In this document: piece by piece, positions 14,248-21,293 of the stretch
Layout of the letters: each line of letters begins with the position of its first letter
Position numbering within the stretch: the stretch's first letter is position 1
Assembly: GCA_049966915.1 (NCBI GenBank)
Contig: JBMFTS010000004.1
Location: forward strand, 1-27,440
Direction: 5' to 3'
DNA: 27,440 nt
Source of the DNA: JAGDXZ01 sp049966915
Lineage (GTDB): Archaea > Micrarchaeota > Micrarchaeia > Micrarchaeales > CABMGC01
Program-made: the position numbers and the translations under genes
Notes under the pieces: generated by a model
What the model was told of the DNA's origin: nothing
Database searches by the model: none
What the model saw: only the letters and a program-made list of their open reading frames with translations

Positions 14248-14946
14248 ATGGCAAAATCGCCCAAAGTAAAGCTCGTTTTTATAAAGGCAATGTCGCTGAA
14301 AGACATTTGCAGGCTTGCGTGCAATTTGCAAAATCCTGGCATACTGTTTGCTAGCAATTCAAACGGTGTTGTGCGGTTTGCGGTCCTCGGCGAACGCCTC
14401 GATGGTGTGCAACTCGCATATTACGCAAACGTTGAAAAGCCAGGAAAGTTTGTAAATTACGTTGCGCCTTCTCACGACGAACAAGAGCGCGCAACAATAA
14501 GCGACACTGCAGAGTTTTTGCCGCAGCCCGGGGACAAATGCAGCATAAACGTGCTAACCGCCGATTTTAGCGGCATGGAGCAAAAAACTGCGCCCAAAAA
14601 CCTTAAAATAGAGTCGGTAAAATTTGCATCGCTTCTTGACCTTGCAAAAGCAGCAATAAGGCATTCCGCCAGCAATGACCAGGCGCCTTATTTATACTCG
14701 TTTGAAACGAATTCGGGCACAGTTCTGGGCGCATTCGACCTATTGGATGAGCTTTCAGACGACCGCCACGTATTTTACTATGCAATCGCCGAGCGAGCGA
14801 GCGCACTCCCGCTAATAGCGTACAACTACAAAAACGACAGCGTGGATTTTGTCGCCAGCGCAGACGAGCATTCGTATTTCTACATAAAGCAGGTGGCTCT
14901 TGCAGAGCCTATTCCTTTTATAGCTCTAATGCATAACGGCAAATAA
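14248..14946 (+). CDS. Unknown protein made of two copies of one ~105-residue domain
   Basis: I recognise no family for this 232-residue protein, but it has an internal repeat. Copy one runs from KVKLVFIKAMSLKDICRLA (about 6-24) to INVLTA. Copy two runs from KIESVKFASLLDLAKAA (about 118) to the end. Matching points are the opening strand-helix, a strand with SNSNGVVRFAVL versus TNSGTVLGAFDL, then VQLAYYANVEKPGKFVNYVA versus VFYYAIAERASALPLIAYNY, and DTAEF versus DEHSYF. GGTG at 14239-14242 sets the ATG at 14248 (a GTG just upstream is in frame). The gene is 10 nt after the secreted-protein gene, so the two are probably co-transcribed. No membrane segment or catalytic motif is visible. Confidence 0.7.
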   Translation: MAKSPKVKLVFIKAMSLKDICRLACNLQNPGILFASNSNGVVRFAVLGERLDGVQLAYYANVEKPGKFVNYVAPSHDEQERATISDTAEFLPQPGDKCSINVLTADFSGMEQKTAPKNLKIESVKFASLLDLAKAAIRHSASNDQAPYLYSFETNSGTVLGAFDLLDELSDDRHVFYYAIAERASALPLIAYNYKNDSVDFVASADEHSYFYIKQVALAEPIPFIALMHNGK

Positions 14947-14974
14947 TAAATATGGCCAAAACAAAGCCTAAATT

Positions 14975-16006
14975 ATGGAAGCAATCGCTATTAGAAAGCA
15001 GCAACAAAGCACAGAATTGAAAGAAGCGATAAATGGCATAGTGGAGTTGTCATTGAGCTACGCCTCAAACACTCCTTTCAACATCATACGCAGCTACTTT
15101 AGCAAGCAAGAGTCATACATGCCACGGGATTTTACTGATGCGTTGGAAGAGTTGCTTGTCGAGCTTCTTCATGCGCAAGGCGTTGATCCTAGCGCAGAAG
15201 TGACGTTGAATAAGTTGCCTAAGAGGCGCGACCTGACAAACGTTAAAAATGGCGATGACAAAAACATTGACACTTTGAGGGCGGTGCACCGTGAAGCGTT
15301 TAGCGCAGAAAATTACGTCAATCAATACAAGAGCAGTGTTGCTCAAGTCACAAAAGTTTTATTTGAACACATTCCGTTCAGTTTCAGGCTAGGCAAAAGC
15401 GAAAGGAACAAGGTTTTTTACGAAGGAAAAAGCATATTGAACCTGCTGGAAGTTCCTGGTGCACCCGTATATGAAGGCATAAAACAGGTCCTGGTGAAAG
15501 ACAGAAGCAGATACAGGCCAACCGAGTTCAAGTATGTTGGGATAGCGCCAGAAAGCGCAGCAGAATCTTTGAAAAACACGATAGAACAAAGCGGCAACGG
15601 CACGATAATAAGCGGCGATTTCTTAGACGAAAGCACAATAAAAGAAATAAAAAACAATGCAAAAACGTTTGGCACTGCCGGAAAATTTGACATGATAATT
15701 GCAAGTAACGGCTACTTGGATTTTTTCAGCAGGCAGGAGGTCTTGCAAGCCGTGCGCAGTGCTTACGATTTGCTTAACGAAAACGGCCTGTTTTTGGCAA
15801 TTGTGCCTGTAAAGAAATCGCAGGCCTATAATTACTCATACCTGAAAGACGCCCTAAACGATACCGGATTCGTAAACGCGTCCGGCCTGCGCATCGATGA
15901 CAACGATGTCTTGATAGAAAGCATGCGCATCGGCAACAAACAGTTCGAGTACTATATTATTTTCGCCTACAAATCGCAGAGCCCGTTTCTGGAGAAAAGG
16001 AACTAG
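14975..16006 (+). CDS. Diverged SAM-methyltransferase-like protein
   Basis: The C-terminal part of this 343-residue protein (about 150-330) has the strand-helix order of a class I methyltransferase: SILNLLEVPGAPVYEGI in the position of the glycine-rich loop, FKYVGIAPESAAESLK, GTIISGDFLD and FDMIIASNGYLDFFSRQEVLQAV followed by LLNENGLFLAIVP. The usual GxGxG is reduced to EVPGAP and the acidic residue after strand two is lacking, so cofactor binding may be lost or altered. The N-terminal 140 residues are helical and unrecognised. An AATAATAAATAT element overlapping the previous stop (14942-14951) suggests a leaderless start at 14975. T-rich sequence follows the stop. Confidence 0.6.
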   Translation: MEAIAIRKQQQSTELKEAINGIVELSLSYASNTPFNIIRSYFSKQESYMPRDFTDALEELLVELLHAQGVDPSAEVTLNKLPKRRDLTNVKNGDDKNIDTLRAVHREAFSAENYVNQYKSSVAQVTKVLFEHIPFSFRLGKSERNKVFYEGKSILNLLEVPGAPVYEGIKQVLVKDRSRYRPTEFKYVGIAPESAAESLKNTIEQSGNGTIISGDFLDESTIKEIKNNAKTFGTAGKFDMIIASNGYLDFFSRQEVLQAVRSAYDLLNENGLFLAIVPVKKSQAYNYSYLKDALNDTGFVNASGLRIDDNDVLIESMRIGNKQFEYYIIFAYKSQSPFLEKRN

Positions 16007-16049
16007 CCGCGCCTTTGTCGTTTGCACCAAAATTAACAATTATTTTTGG

Positions 16050-16104
16050 AATATTTTAAATATTATTATAAAAAAGCAAATATTTTTATATTTGTTTTAA
16101 CAAA
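16050..16104 (+). promoter_or_regulatory. Heat-shock operon promoter with three stacked inverted repeats
   Basis: Upstream of the ATG at 16113 lie AATATTT-T-AAATATT (16050-16064), CAAATAT-TTTT-ATATTTG (16077-16094, enclosing the TATA-like TTTTTATAT) and TTTGTT-TT-AACAAA (16091-16104). The second and third cover the TATA box and the expected leaderless start. Archaeal heat-shock repressors such as Phr act at this place. The first gene of the operon encodes a wHTH protein that could bind here. AT-rich DNA yields chance repeats, so the arms need testing. Confidence 0.5.
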
Positions 16105-16112
16105 GCATTATC

Positions 16113-16547
16113 ATGGAGCCGATAAAGAACAGGGCACTGCTCAAGCAGGTTGATCTGCAGCGTAGTGAAAGCCCAGAAGCGATAGTGAACATGCTCTGCG
16201 AGGCTCTCGGTTTGCAAAGCAAGAACCACACCGAAGCAGAAATGCTGCAAAACATAGCAGAGAACAGTCTAAAGGGAACAGGAGTTACCAGCAAGTCGCT
16301 TAGTAAAAAGTTTGGCCTGCCAAGGAGTACGGTTATTTATAAGCTAAATTATTTCATAAACACTGGACTGGTAATAAGGCGCGGCAGGCAATACTATCTG
16401 AGAGGCCTGCGGCTAGAGGACACGATAGAAGAACTTGAGGCAGAAATGCAGGCAGAGTTCGAAAAGCTTGCAAAACTCGCTTCAAAATTTGACGAATTCA
16501 TGGCAAGTGAGATTTATGGAAGAAGCCAAAAAAGAAGGAGGCAATGA
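16113..16547 (+). CDS. Winged-helix regulator heading the grpE-dnaK-dnaJ operon
   Basis: This 144-residue protein has a winged helix at about 56-98 (GVTSKSLSKKFGLPRSTVIY, then wing RRGRQYYL), preceded by a helical region with a conserved-looking leucine pattern and followed by an acidic coiled coil (101-130), likely a dimerisation helix. It overlaps grpE by 32 nt, so it belongs to the chaperone transcript. That placement suggests a dedicated repressor or heat-shock sensor acting on the palindromes just upstream, with autoregulation. It is not HrcA or HspR by sequence, and I do not see clear Phr identity. The function is inferred from context. Confidence 0.75.
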   Translation: MEPIKNRALLKQVDLQRSESPEAIVNMLCEALGLQSKNHTEAEMLQNIAENSLKGTGVTSKSLSKKFGLPRSTVIYKLNYFINTGLVIRRGRQYYLRGLRLEDTIEELEAEMQAEFEKLAKLASKFDEFMASEIYGRSQKRRRQ

Positions 16548-17094
16548 GAATAATGAAGAGCGTGCAGCAAAGCAGCAAGGGCAGCGCAAGCAGGAAGAGC
16601 AGCAGCAGCCGCAACAGGCAAAACAGCAACCGCAGCAGCAGTCAGGTGCGCAGTCACCCGAAGCAACGCCCGAAGCTGCGGAGCTTAAGGATAGGCTTTT
16701 GAGGCTTGCCGCAGAATTTGACAACTACAAGAAAAGAGTAGCCTCAGAAGCGCAGGCTTCAAAGACTGTCGGCAAGGCAGAGCTAATATCGAAACTTTTG
16801 CCAGCAATAGATGCTTTCGAAATAGCGCTTTACTCGCTGGGCGACGAACACAAGGAGCTATGCAAAGGGTTCGAGCTTGTGTTCAGTGACCTTTACGAAG
16901 CGCTTAAAAGCGAAGGCCTTGAAGAAATAGGCACAAGCGGGAAGTTCGACCCTTACAAGCAGGAAGTGGTGCTTACGAGACCGAGCGATAAGGAAGAAGG
17001 GAGTGTTGTAGAAGTTGTGAGAAAGGGCTACCTGTTCAACGGCATACTTATTAGGCCGGCGAGCGTTATAGTCTCGAGCGGCAAAAAATCATGA
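16516..17094 (+). CDS. grpE: GrpE nucleotide-exchange factor
   Basis: This 192-residue cofactor releases ADP from DnaK. The core (about 70-192) shows the GrpE pattern: RLLRLAAEFDNYKKRV, the LLPAIDAFEIAL helix, GLEEIGTSGKFDPYKQEVV and the final beta-domain strand GYLFNGILIRPASVIVS. The first 65 residues are a low-complexity Glu/Gln/Ala segment with a near-tandem QQ repeat (16595-16650). I chose the ATG at 16516 because GTGA lies just upstream and the start overlaps the preceding regulator gene, as expected for translational coupling. DnaK and DnaJ follow in the same transcript. This bacterial-type trio is thought to have reached archaea by horizontal transfer. Confidence 0.92.
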   Translation: MEEAKKEGGNENNEERAAKQQGQRKQEEQQQPQQAKQQPQQQSGAQSPEATPEAAELKDRLLRLAAEFDNYKKRVASEAQASKTVGKAELISKLLPAIDAFEIALYSLGDEHKELCKGFELVFSDLYEALKSEGLEEIGTSGKFDPYKQEVVLTRPSDKEEGSVVEVVRKGYLFNGILIRPASVIVSSGKKS

Positions 17095-17119
17095 ATGCTT
17101 AGTCTAACTTGGTGATACT

Positions 17120-19003
17120 ATGCCAAAAATAATAGGAATAGATCTCGGAACAAGCAACTCGGCTGCGGCAGTTCTGCAGGGCGGCAGGCCCGTTTTGGTG
17201 CCAAGTGCCGAAGGCGTCACGCTTTACGGCAAGGCATTCCCCAGTTACGTGGCGTTTACCAAAGACGGCCAAACGCTTGTCGGTGAACCTGCAAGAAGGC
17301 AGGCGGTCGCAAATCCAGAAGGCACAGTAACCGCTTTTAAGAGGAAAATGGGCACCGATTACAAGTACAAGATATTCGGCAAGGAGTACAGACCCCAGGA
17401 ACTTTCCGCCATTTTGCTGCAGAAGATAAAGAAGGATTCTGAGGCGTTTCTGGGCGAAGAAGTAAAGCAAGCAGTCATAACAGTGCCTGCTTATTTCAAC
17501 GATAACCAGAGGCAGGCAACAAAGGATGCGGCAGAGATTGCAGGACTGGAAGTTGTAAGGCTTGTAAACGAACCTACCGCCGCATGCCTTGCTTATGGCG
17601 TAGACAAAGCGCAGACGGAGCAGAAAATACTTGTATACGATTTCGGTGGCGGCACCCTAGATGTCACAATAATGGAATTCGGTGGAGGCGTGTTCGAGGT
17701 GAAAGCAACGAGTGGAGACACGCAACTTGGCGGCACTGACATGGACGCCGTGTTGACCAGCTTTCTTCAAAGCGAAATAAACAAGCAGTTCGGCATCGAT
17801 GTCAGCAAGGATCTTCAGGCAATGCAGAGGCTGCGCGAAGCGGCCGAGAGGGCGAAAATAGAGTTGTCAAATACGCTCACCACTCAGATAAACCTGCCGT
17901 TTCTTGCAATGGGCAAGGACAACAAGCCGATAAATTTCGTCTACGACCTTACAAGAGCGAAGCTCGAGGAGCTCGTATTGCCTATAGTGGAGAAGACGCG
18001 CATACCTATGATGCAGGCGCTCAAGGACGCAAAACTGGAGCCCAAGGATATAGACAAGGTAATACTTGTCGGCGGACCAACGCGCATGCCAATAGTACAG
18101 CGTTTCGTCGAACAGCTGCTTGGCAAGAAGATAGAGCGCGGAGTAGACCCAATGGAAGCAGTAGCATTCGGCGCCGCAATACAGGCCGGCGTTCTTACCG
18201 GAGAGGTGAAGGACATAGTGCTGCTTGATGTCACTCCTCTTTCGCTCGGCATAGAAACGCTCGGAGGCGTTATGACAGTGTTAATACCGAGAAACACCAC
18301 CGTGCCAATACGCAAGTCTCAGATATTTACCACAGCGGAAGACGGCCAAACGGCGGTAGACATACGCATACTGCAGGGCGAGCGTCCGCTTGCAAAGGAC
18401 AACGTGCTGCTTGGCACGTTTACGCTTACTGGCATACCTCCGGCAATGCGCGGCGTGCCGCAGATAGAGGTTACCTTTGACATAGATGCCAATGGAATAT
18501 TGCACGTAAGCGCGAAAGACAGGGCGACTGGCAAGGAGCAGAGCATGCAGGTCGTTGCGCCAAACAAGATGGCAAGGGAAGAAATAGACAAGAAAGTAAA
18601 AGAAGCGGAGCAGTATGCTGCGCAGGACAAGGCAGAGCTAGAAGCGATAGAAGCAAGGAACAACGCCGAGTCGTTGCTTTATTCGACTAACAGAACGTTA
18701 AAGGAATACAAGGACAAGATTCCCAAAGACGTAGAGGAGAAGGTAACCTCGGCAATGCACGATCTCGAAGAAGCTCTAAAAGGCAACAACGTAAGCGACA
18801 TAAAAGACAAGACAGAAGCGTTGAGGCAAGCGGCAGAAGCCATCGGCGCCAGCATGTACGGTCAGGGCGGTTCCGGACCGGCAGGTTCCAGCGGCGCCGG
18901 CGACTACGGCGGAGCTCAAGGCAGCACCGGAACGGGCAGCAGCGGACCAAGCTTCGGCAGCGCAGGCGATTCGTCAGACGTGGATTACAAGGTAGAAAAA
19001 TAA
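17120..19003 (+). CDS. dnaK: DnaK (Hsp70) chaperone
   Basis: This 627-residue Hsp70 has the complete ATPase signatures GIDLGTSNS, NEPTAACLAYG, DFGGGTLDVTI and VGGPTRMPIVQ. The substrate-binding beta domain follows (about 390-500), then a helical lid and a Gly/Ser-rich tail (about 575-615) ending VDYKVEK. A GGTGA site at 17111-17115 fixes the ATG at 17120. The gene lies 25 nt after grpE and 10 nt before dnaJ. It is of the bacterial type found patchily in archaea. Regulation is likely through the operon promoter at 16050-16104. Confidence 0.98.
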   Translation: MPKIIGIDLGTSNSAAAVLQGGRPVLVPSAEGVTLYGKAFPSYVAFTKDGQTLVGEPARRQAVANPEGTVTAFKRKMGTDYKYKIFGKEYRPQELSAILLQKIKKDSEAFLGEEVKQAVITVPAYFNDNQRQATKDAAEIAGLEVVRLVNEPTAACLAYGVDKAQTEQKILVYDFGGGTLDVTIMEFGGGVFEVKATSGDTQLGGTDMDAVLTSFLQSEINKQFGIDVSKDLQAMQRLREAAERAKIELSNTLTTQINLPFLAMGKDNKPINFVYDLTRAKLEELVLPIVEKTRIPMMQALKDAKLEPKDIDKVILVGGPTRMPIVQRFVEQLLGKKIERGVDPMEAVAFGAAIQAGVLTGEVKDIVLLDVTPLSLGIETLGGVMTVLIPRNTTVPIRKSQIFTTAEDGQTAVDIRILQGERPLAKDNVLLGTFTLTGIPPAMRGVPQIEVTFDIDANGILHVSAKDRATGKEQSMQVVAPNKMAREEIDKKVKEAEQYAAQDKAELEAIEARNNAESLLYSTNRTLKEYKDKIPKDVEEKVTSAMHDLEEALKGNNVSDIKDKTEALRQAAEAIGASMYGQGGSGPAGSSGAGDYGGAQGSTGTGSSGPSFGSAGDSSDVDYKVEK

Positions 19004-19013
19004 TGGCGAAGAA

Positions 19014-20117
19014 ATGGCTAAGAACTACTACGATGTTCTTGGCGTTGGTCGCAACGCCACTCAGGACGAGATAAAGCGAGCGTACAGAGAGCTTGTCATG
19101 AAGTACCATCCTGACGTTAATAAAAGCCCAGAAGCAGAAGCCAAGATGCGCGAGATAAACGAGGCATATGCTGTATTGAGCGACCCCAACAAGAAGCGGC
19201 AATACGACATGCTCGGCTCAGAACAGTTCAGCCAGCAGTTTACTGCAGATGACATATTCAGGGGCTTCGACCTCGGCAGCGTATTTCGCGACTTGGGTCT
19301 AGATTTCGGCCCGTTTTCAGGCTTTGAGGATTTGTTCGGATTTGAGTCCGAGCACGAAGCAGAATCCAGAGGAGGCCAGGACATAATTTACCAAATAGAC
19401 CTCACGCTTGAAGAGGCCGCAAAAGGCGCAGAAAAGGAAATAGACATAAGGCACGTGAAGAAGTGCAGCAGGTGCAACGGCACAGGCGTAGAGCCCGGCT
19501 ACGGCTATGCAACTTGCGACAAGTGCGGAGGGACAGGGAGAATAAGCGCGGTAAGAAACACGTTTTTCGGGCGTATGCAAACAATTGCCGTTTGCGACAA
19601 GTGCGGCGGCACGGGAAAGGTGCCTGAGAAGAAATGTTCAGTGTGCCACGGCAAGGGCGGAGTTGTAGGCACAGACAGGATAAAAGTCAACATACCAGCT
19701 GGCGTGAGCGAAGGAATGAGGCTGAGGCTTGCGCGCATGGGCGACTATATGCAAGGCAAAGCCGGCGATTTGTACCTGGAGGTACACATAGCAAAGGACA
19801 AGATATTTGAAAGGTCTGGCAACGACATATTAGTTACAGTCTCGATACCCTTCTATACTGCCGCGTTAGGAGGCAGAATAATGGTGCCAACCCTTAACGG
19901 AAACAAGGAAATAAGCATAGACCCAGGCACGCAGCCGGGCACAAGAATAAGGCTGAGCGGCGAAGGCATAAAGGCATTCGGCAGCAGCAGGAAAGGCGAC
20001 GAGATAGTGACAATAAACGTAGAAATACCCAAAAGCCTGTCTGCTGCGGAGCGCAAGCTGCTTGAGGATTTCAGGCAAGCAAAGGAAAAAGACAACAAGC
20101 GTTTTGGCATTTTCTGA
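19014..20117 (+). CDS. dnaJ: DnaJ (type I Hsp40) co-chaperone
   Basis: This 367-residue DnaJ has the J domain (1-70) with HPD at 32-34, a Gly/Phe-containing linker (about 83-115), the zinc region with four repeats (C151-C154, C168-C171, C194-C197 and C208-C211, CxxCxGxG pattern) and the beta-sandwich substrate domain to the C-terminus KRFGIF. It stimulates DnaK ATPase and hands over clients. It starts 10 nt after dnaK without a strong ribosome site, consistent with coupled translation. Its TGA stop abuts the convergent presenilin gene with no spacer. Confidence 0.97.
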   Translation: MAKNYYDVLGVGRNATQDEIKRAYRELVMKYHPDVNKSPEAEAKMREINEAYAVLSDPNKKRQYDMLGSEQFSQQFTADDIFRGFDLGSVFRDLGLDFGPFSGFEDLFGFESEHEAESRGGQDIIYQIDLTLEEAAKGAEKEIDIRHVKKCSRCNGTGVEPGYGYATCDKCGGTGRISAVRNTFFGRMQTIAVCDKCGGTGKVPEKKCSVCHGKGGVVGTDRIKVNIPAGVSEGMRLRLARMGDYMQGKAGDLYLEVHIAKDKIFERSGNDILVTVSIPFYTAALGGRIMVPTLNGNKEISIDPGTQPGTRIRLSGEGIKAFGSSRKGDEIVTINVEIPKSLSAAERKLLEDFRQAKEKDNKRFGIF

Positions 20118-21245
20118 TCAAAACACGCTTCTGCCTTTTTGGCCTGCGATGCGCCTTACTGTAACTAGCATTATTCCTATCACTCCTATGCCGACCAAGA
20201 ATAAGCCTGTCGCAATGTACAGTAGGCCGCTTACGGCGTAGAAAGCGCCCAGCGCCATGCTGACAAAAGAGAATAGAGGCGGTATAGCAGGCAAGGCTAT
20301 CTTGTAGTTTCTCAGCACGTACATCGTGAACACCATGCCGATTGCGGCGCCGGCAGTAACTACTAGCGCTATCAAGAAGCTTGCATGGGCCGTTATTGTG
20401 CTGCTTGCGTACGTGGCGTACGCGCTTACTGCAAGCATCAGCGGTATCGCCAGATCGCCAGTGCCGAGCGCGGCCTGCGTAGGCACAAGCACGGCACCGC
20501 CTTTAATCATTGTTTTAATCTGCGTGTTGCGTATGTCGGCGAGCCTTACGTTCTTTTTGAATTCCTTAAGGTACTTTTTGTCAACGTAATTCTTGGGCAC
20601 GAGTTCGGTATCTGAGGAGCCTATCATGAGCGCCATGTTCTGGTTCATTGCCTGCCTGCCAAGCGCAAGCATGTGCCTGGTAATAAATACAGCTACGTAG
20701 TCGTATACTGCGATTGCGGCCATAAATATAAAAGCAATTGCAAGAGGAAAAACAAGACCGAGAACAATGCCAGCACCTATGCTTGCTATTACCGCCAGTT
20801 CGTTCCTTAGTTTAGGCATTTTGTATTTTGCAGCAAGAAGCACTATCGGAATGGCGAGCGATGCCACGAGCACATAGGGCGTATCGCTCTGGCTTGCGAA
20901 TATGCTGCCCAATATTATCGCAAAAAAGTAGAACGATGCCGATATTACGACCAGGCCCTCTATTATCGCGTATATTTTTGTGCCATGGTAAAACCTGAAT
21001 ATAAGCAGCAGCACTATCGTGCCCATTATTATGTAAATGAGGAATACAAGCACTTGCTGGGCCCCTGCCCCGATGCCGGAGCTTGTGCTTGTCATGCTTG
21101 TAACCGGCACCGTGGCTATCGCGCTGGGCGGCACGAAATAGAACATCGTGAGCAGGCCTACGAGCTGCACGATCATGAACATTGCAAGTATGTAAACTAG
21201 CTGCCTGTATTCTATGATCCGCTTTTCCAAAACAAACACCGGCAT
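20118..21245 (-). CDS. Presenilin/signal-peptide-peptidase family intramembrane aspartyl protease
   Basis: This 375-residue protein with about nine membrane segments carries both catalytic aspartate motifs: Y181-D182 (AVYDYVAVF) and G261-T-G-D264 (LGTGDLAIP). A loop of about 60 polar residues (200-255) lies between them, as in archaeal presenilin homologues. The PAL motif near the C-terminus reads PAI (LPAIPPL, residues 318-324), a conservative change. The family cleaves transmembrane helices of membrane proteins. An AT-rich TATA-like element (about 21265-21275) implies a leaderless ATG at 21245. The gene ends exactly where dnaJ ends, on the opposite strand, and is preceded by MCM with 48 nt between them. 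Its substrate is unknown. Confidence 0.87.
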   Translation of the reverse strand: MPVFVLEKRIIEYRQLVYILAMFMIVQLVGLLTMFYFVPPSAIATVPVTSMTSTSSGIGAGAQQVLVFLIYIIMGTIVLLLIFRFYHGTKIYAIIEGLVVISASFYFFAIILGSIFASQSDTPYVLVASLAIPIVLLAAKYKMPKLRNELAVIASIGAGIVLGLVFPLAIAFIFMAAIAVYDYVAVFITRHMLALGRQAMNQNMALMIGSSDTELVPKNYVDKKYLKEFKKNVRLADIRNTQIKTMIKGGAVLVPTQAALGTGDLAIPLMLAVSAYATYASSTITAHASFLIALVVTAGAAIGMVFTMYVLRNYKIALPAIPPLFSFVSMALGAFYAVSGLLYIATGLFLVGIGVIGIMLVTVRRIAGQKGRSVF

Positions 21246-21293
21246 TATTATTTGCTGCTGCTGTTATTTATTTTTGTTGTAGCGGCGCATGCA

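Noticed and set aside
16595..16650. CAG/CAA-rich tract that looks like a microsatellite
   Set aside because: It is in frame and encodes the Gln-rich low-complexity N-terminus of GrpE. The units are imperfect and there is no sign of slippage damage.
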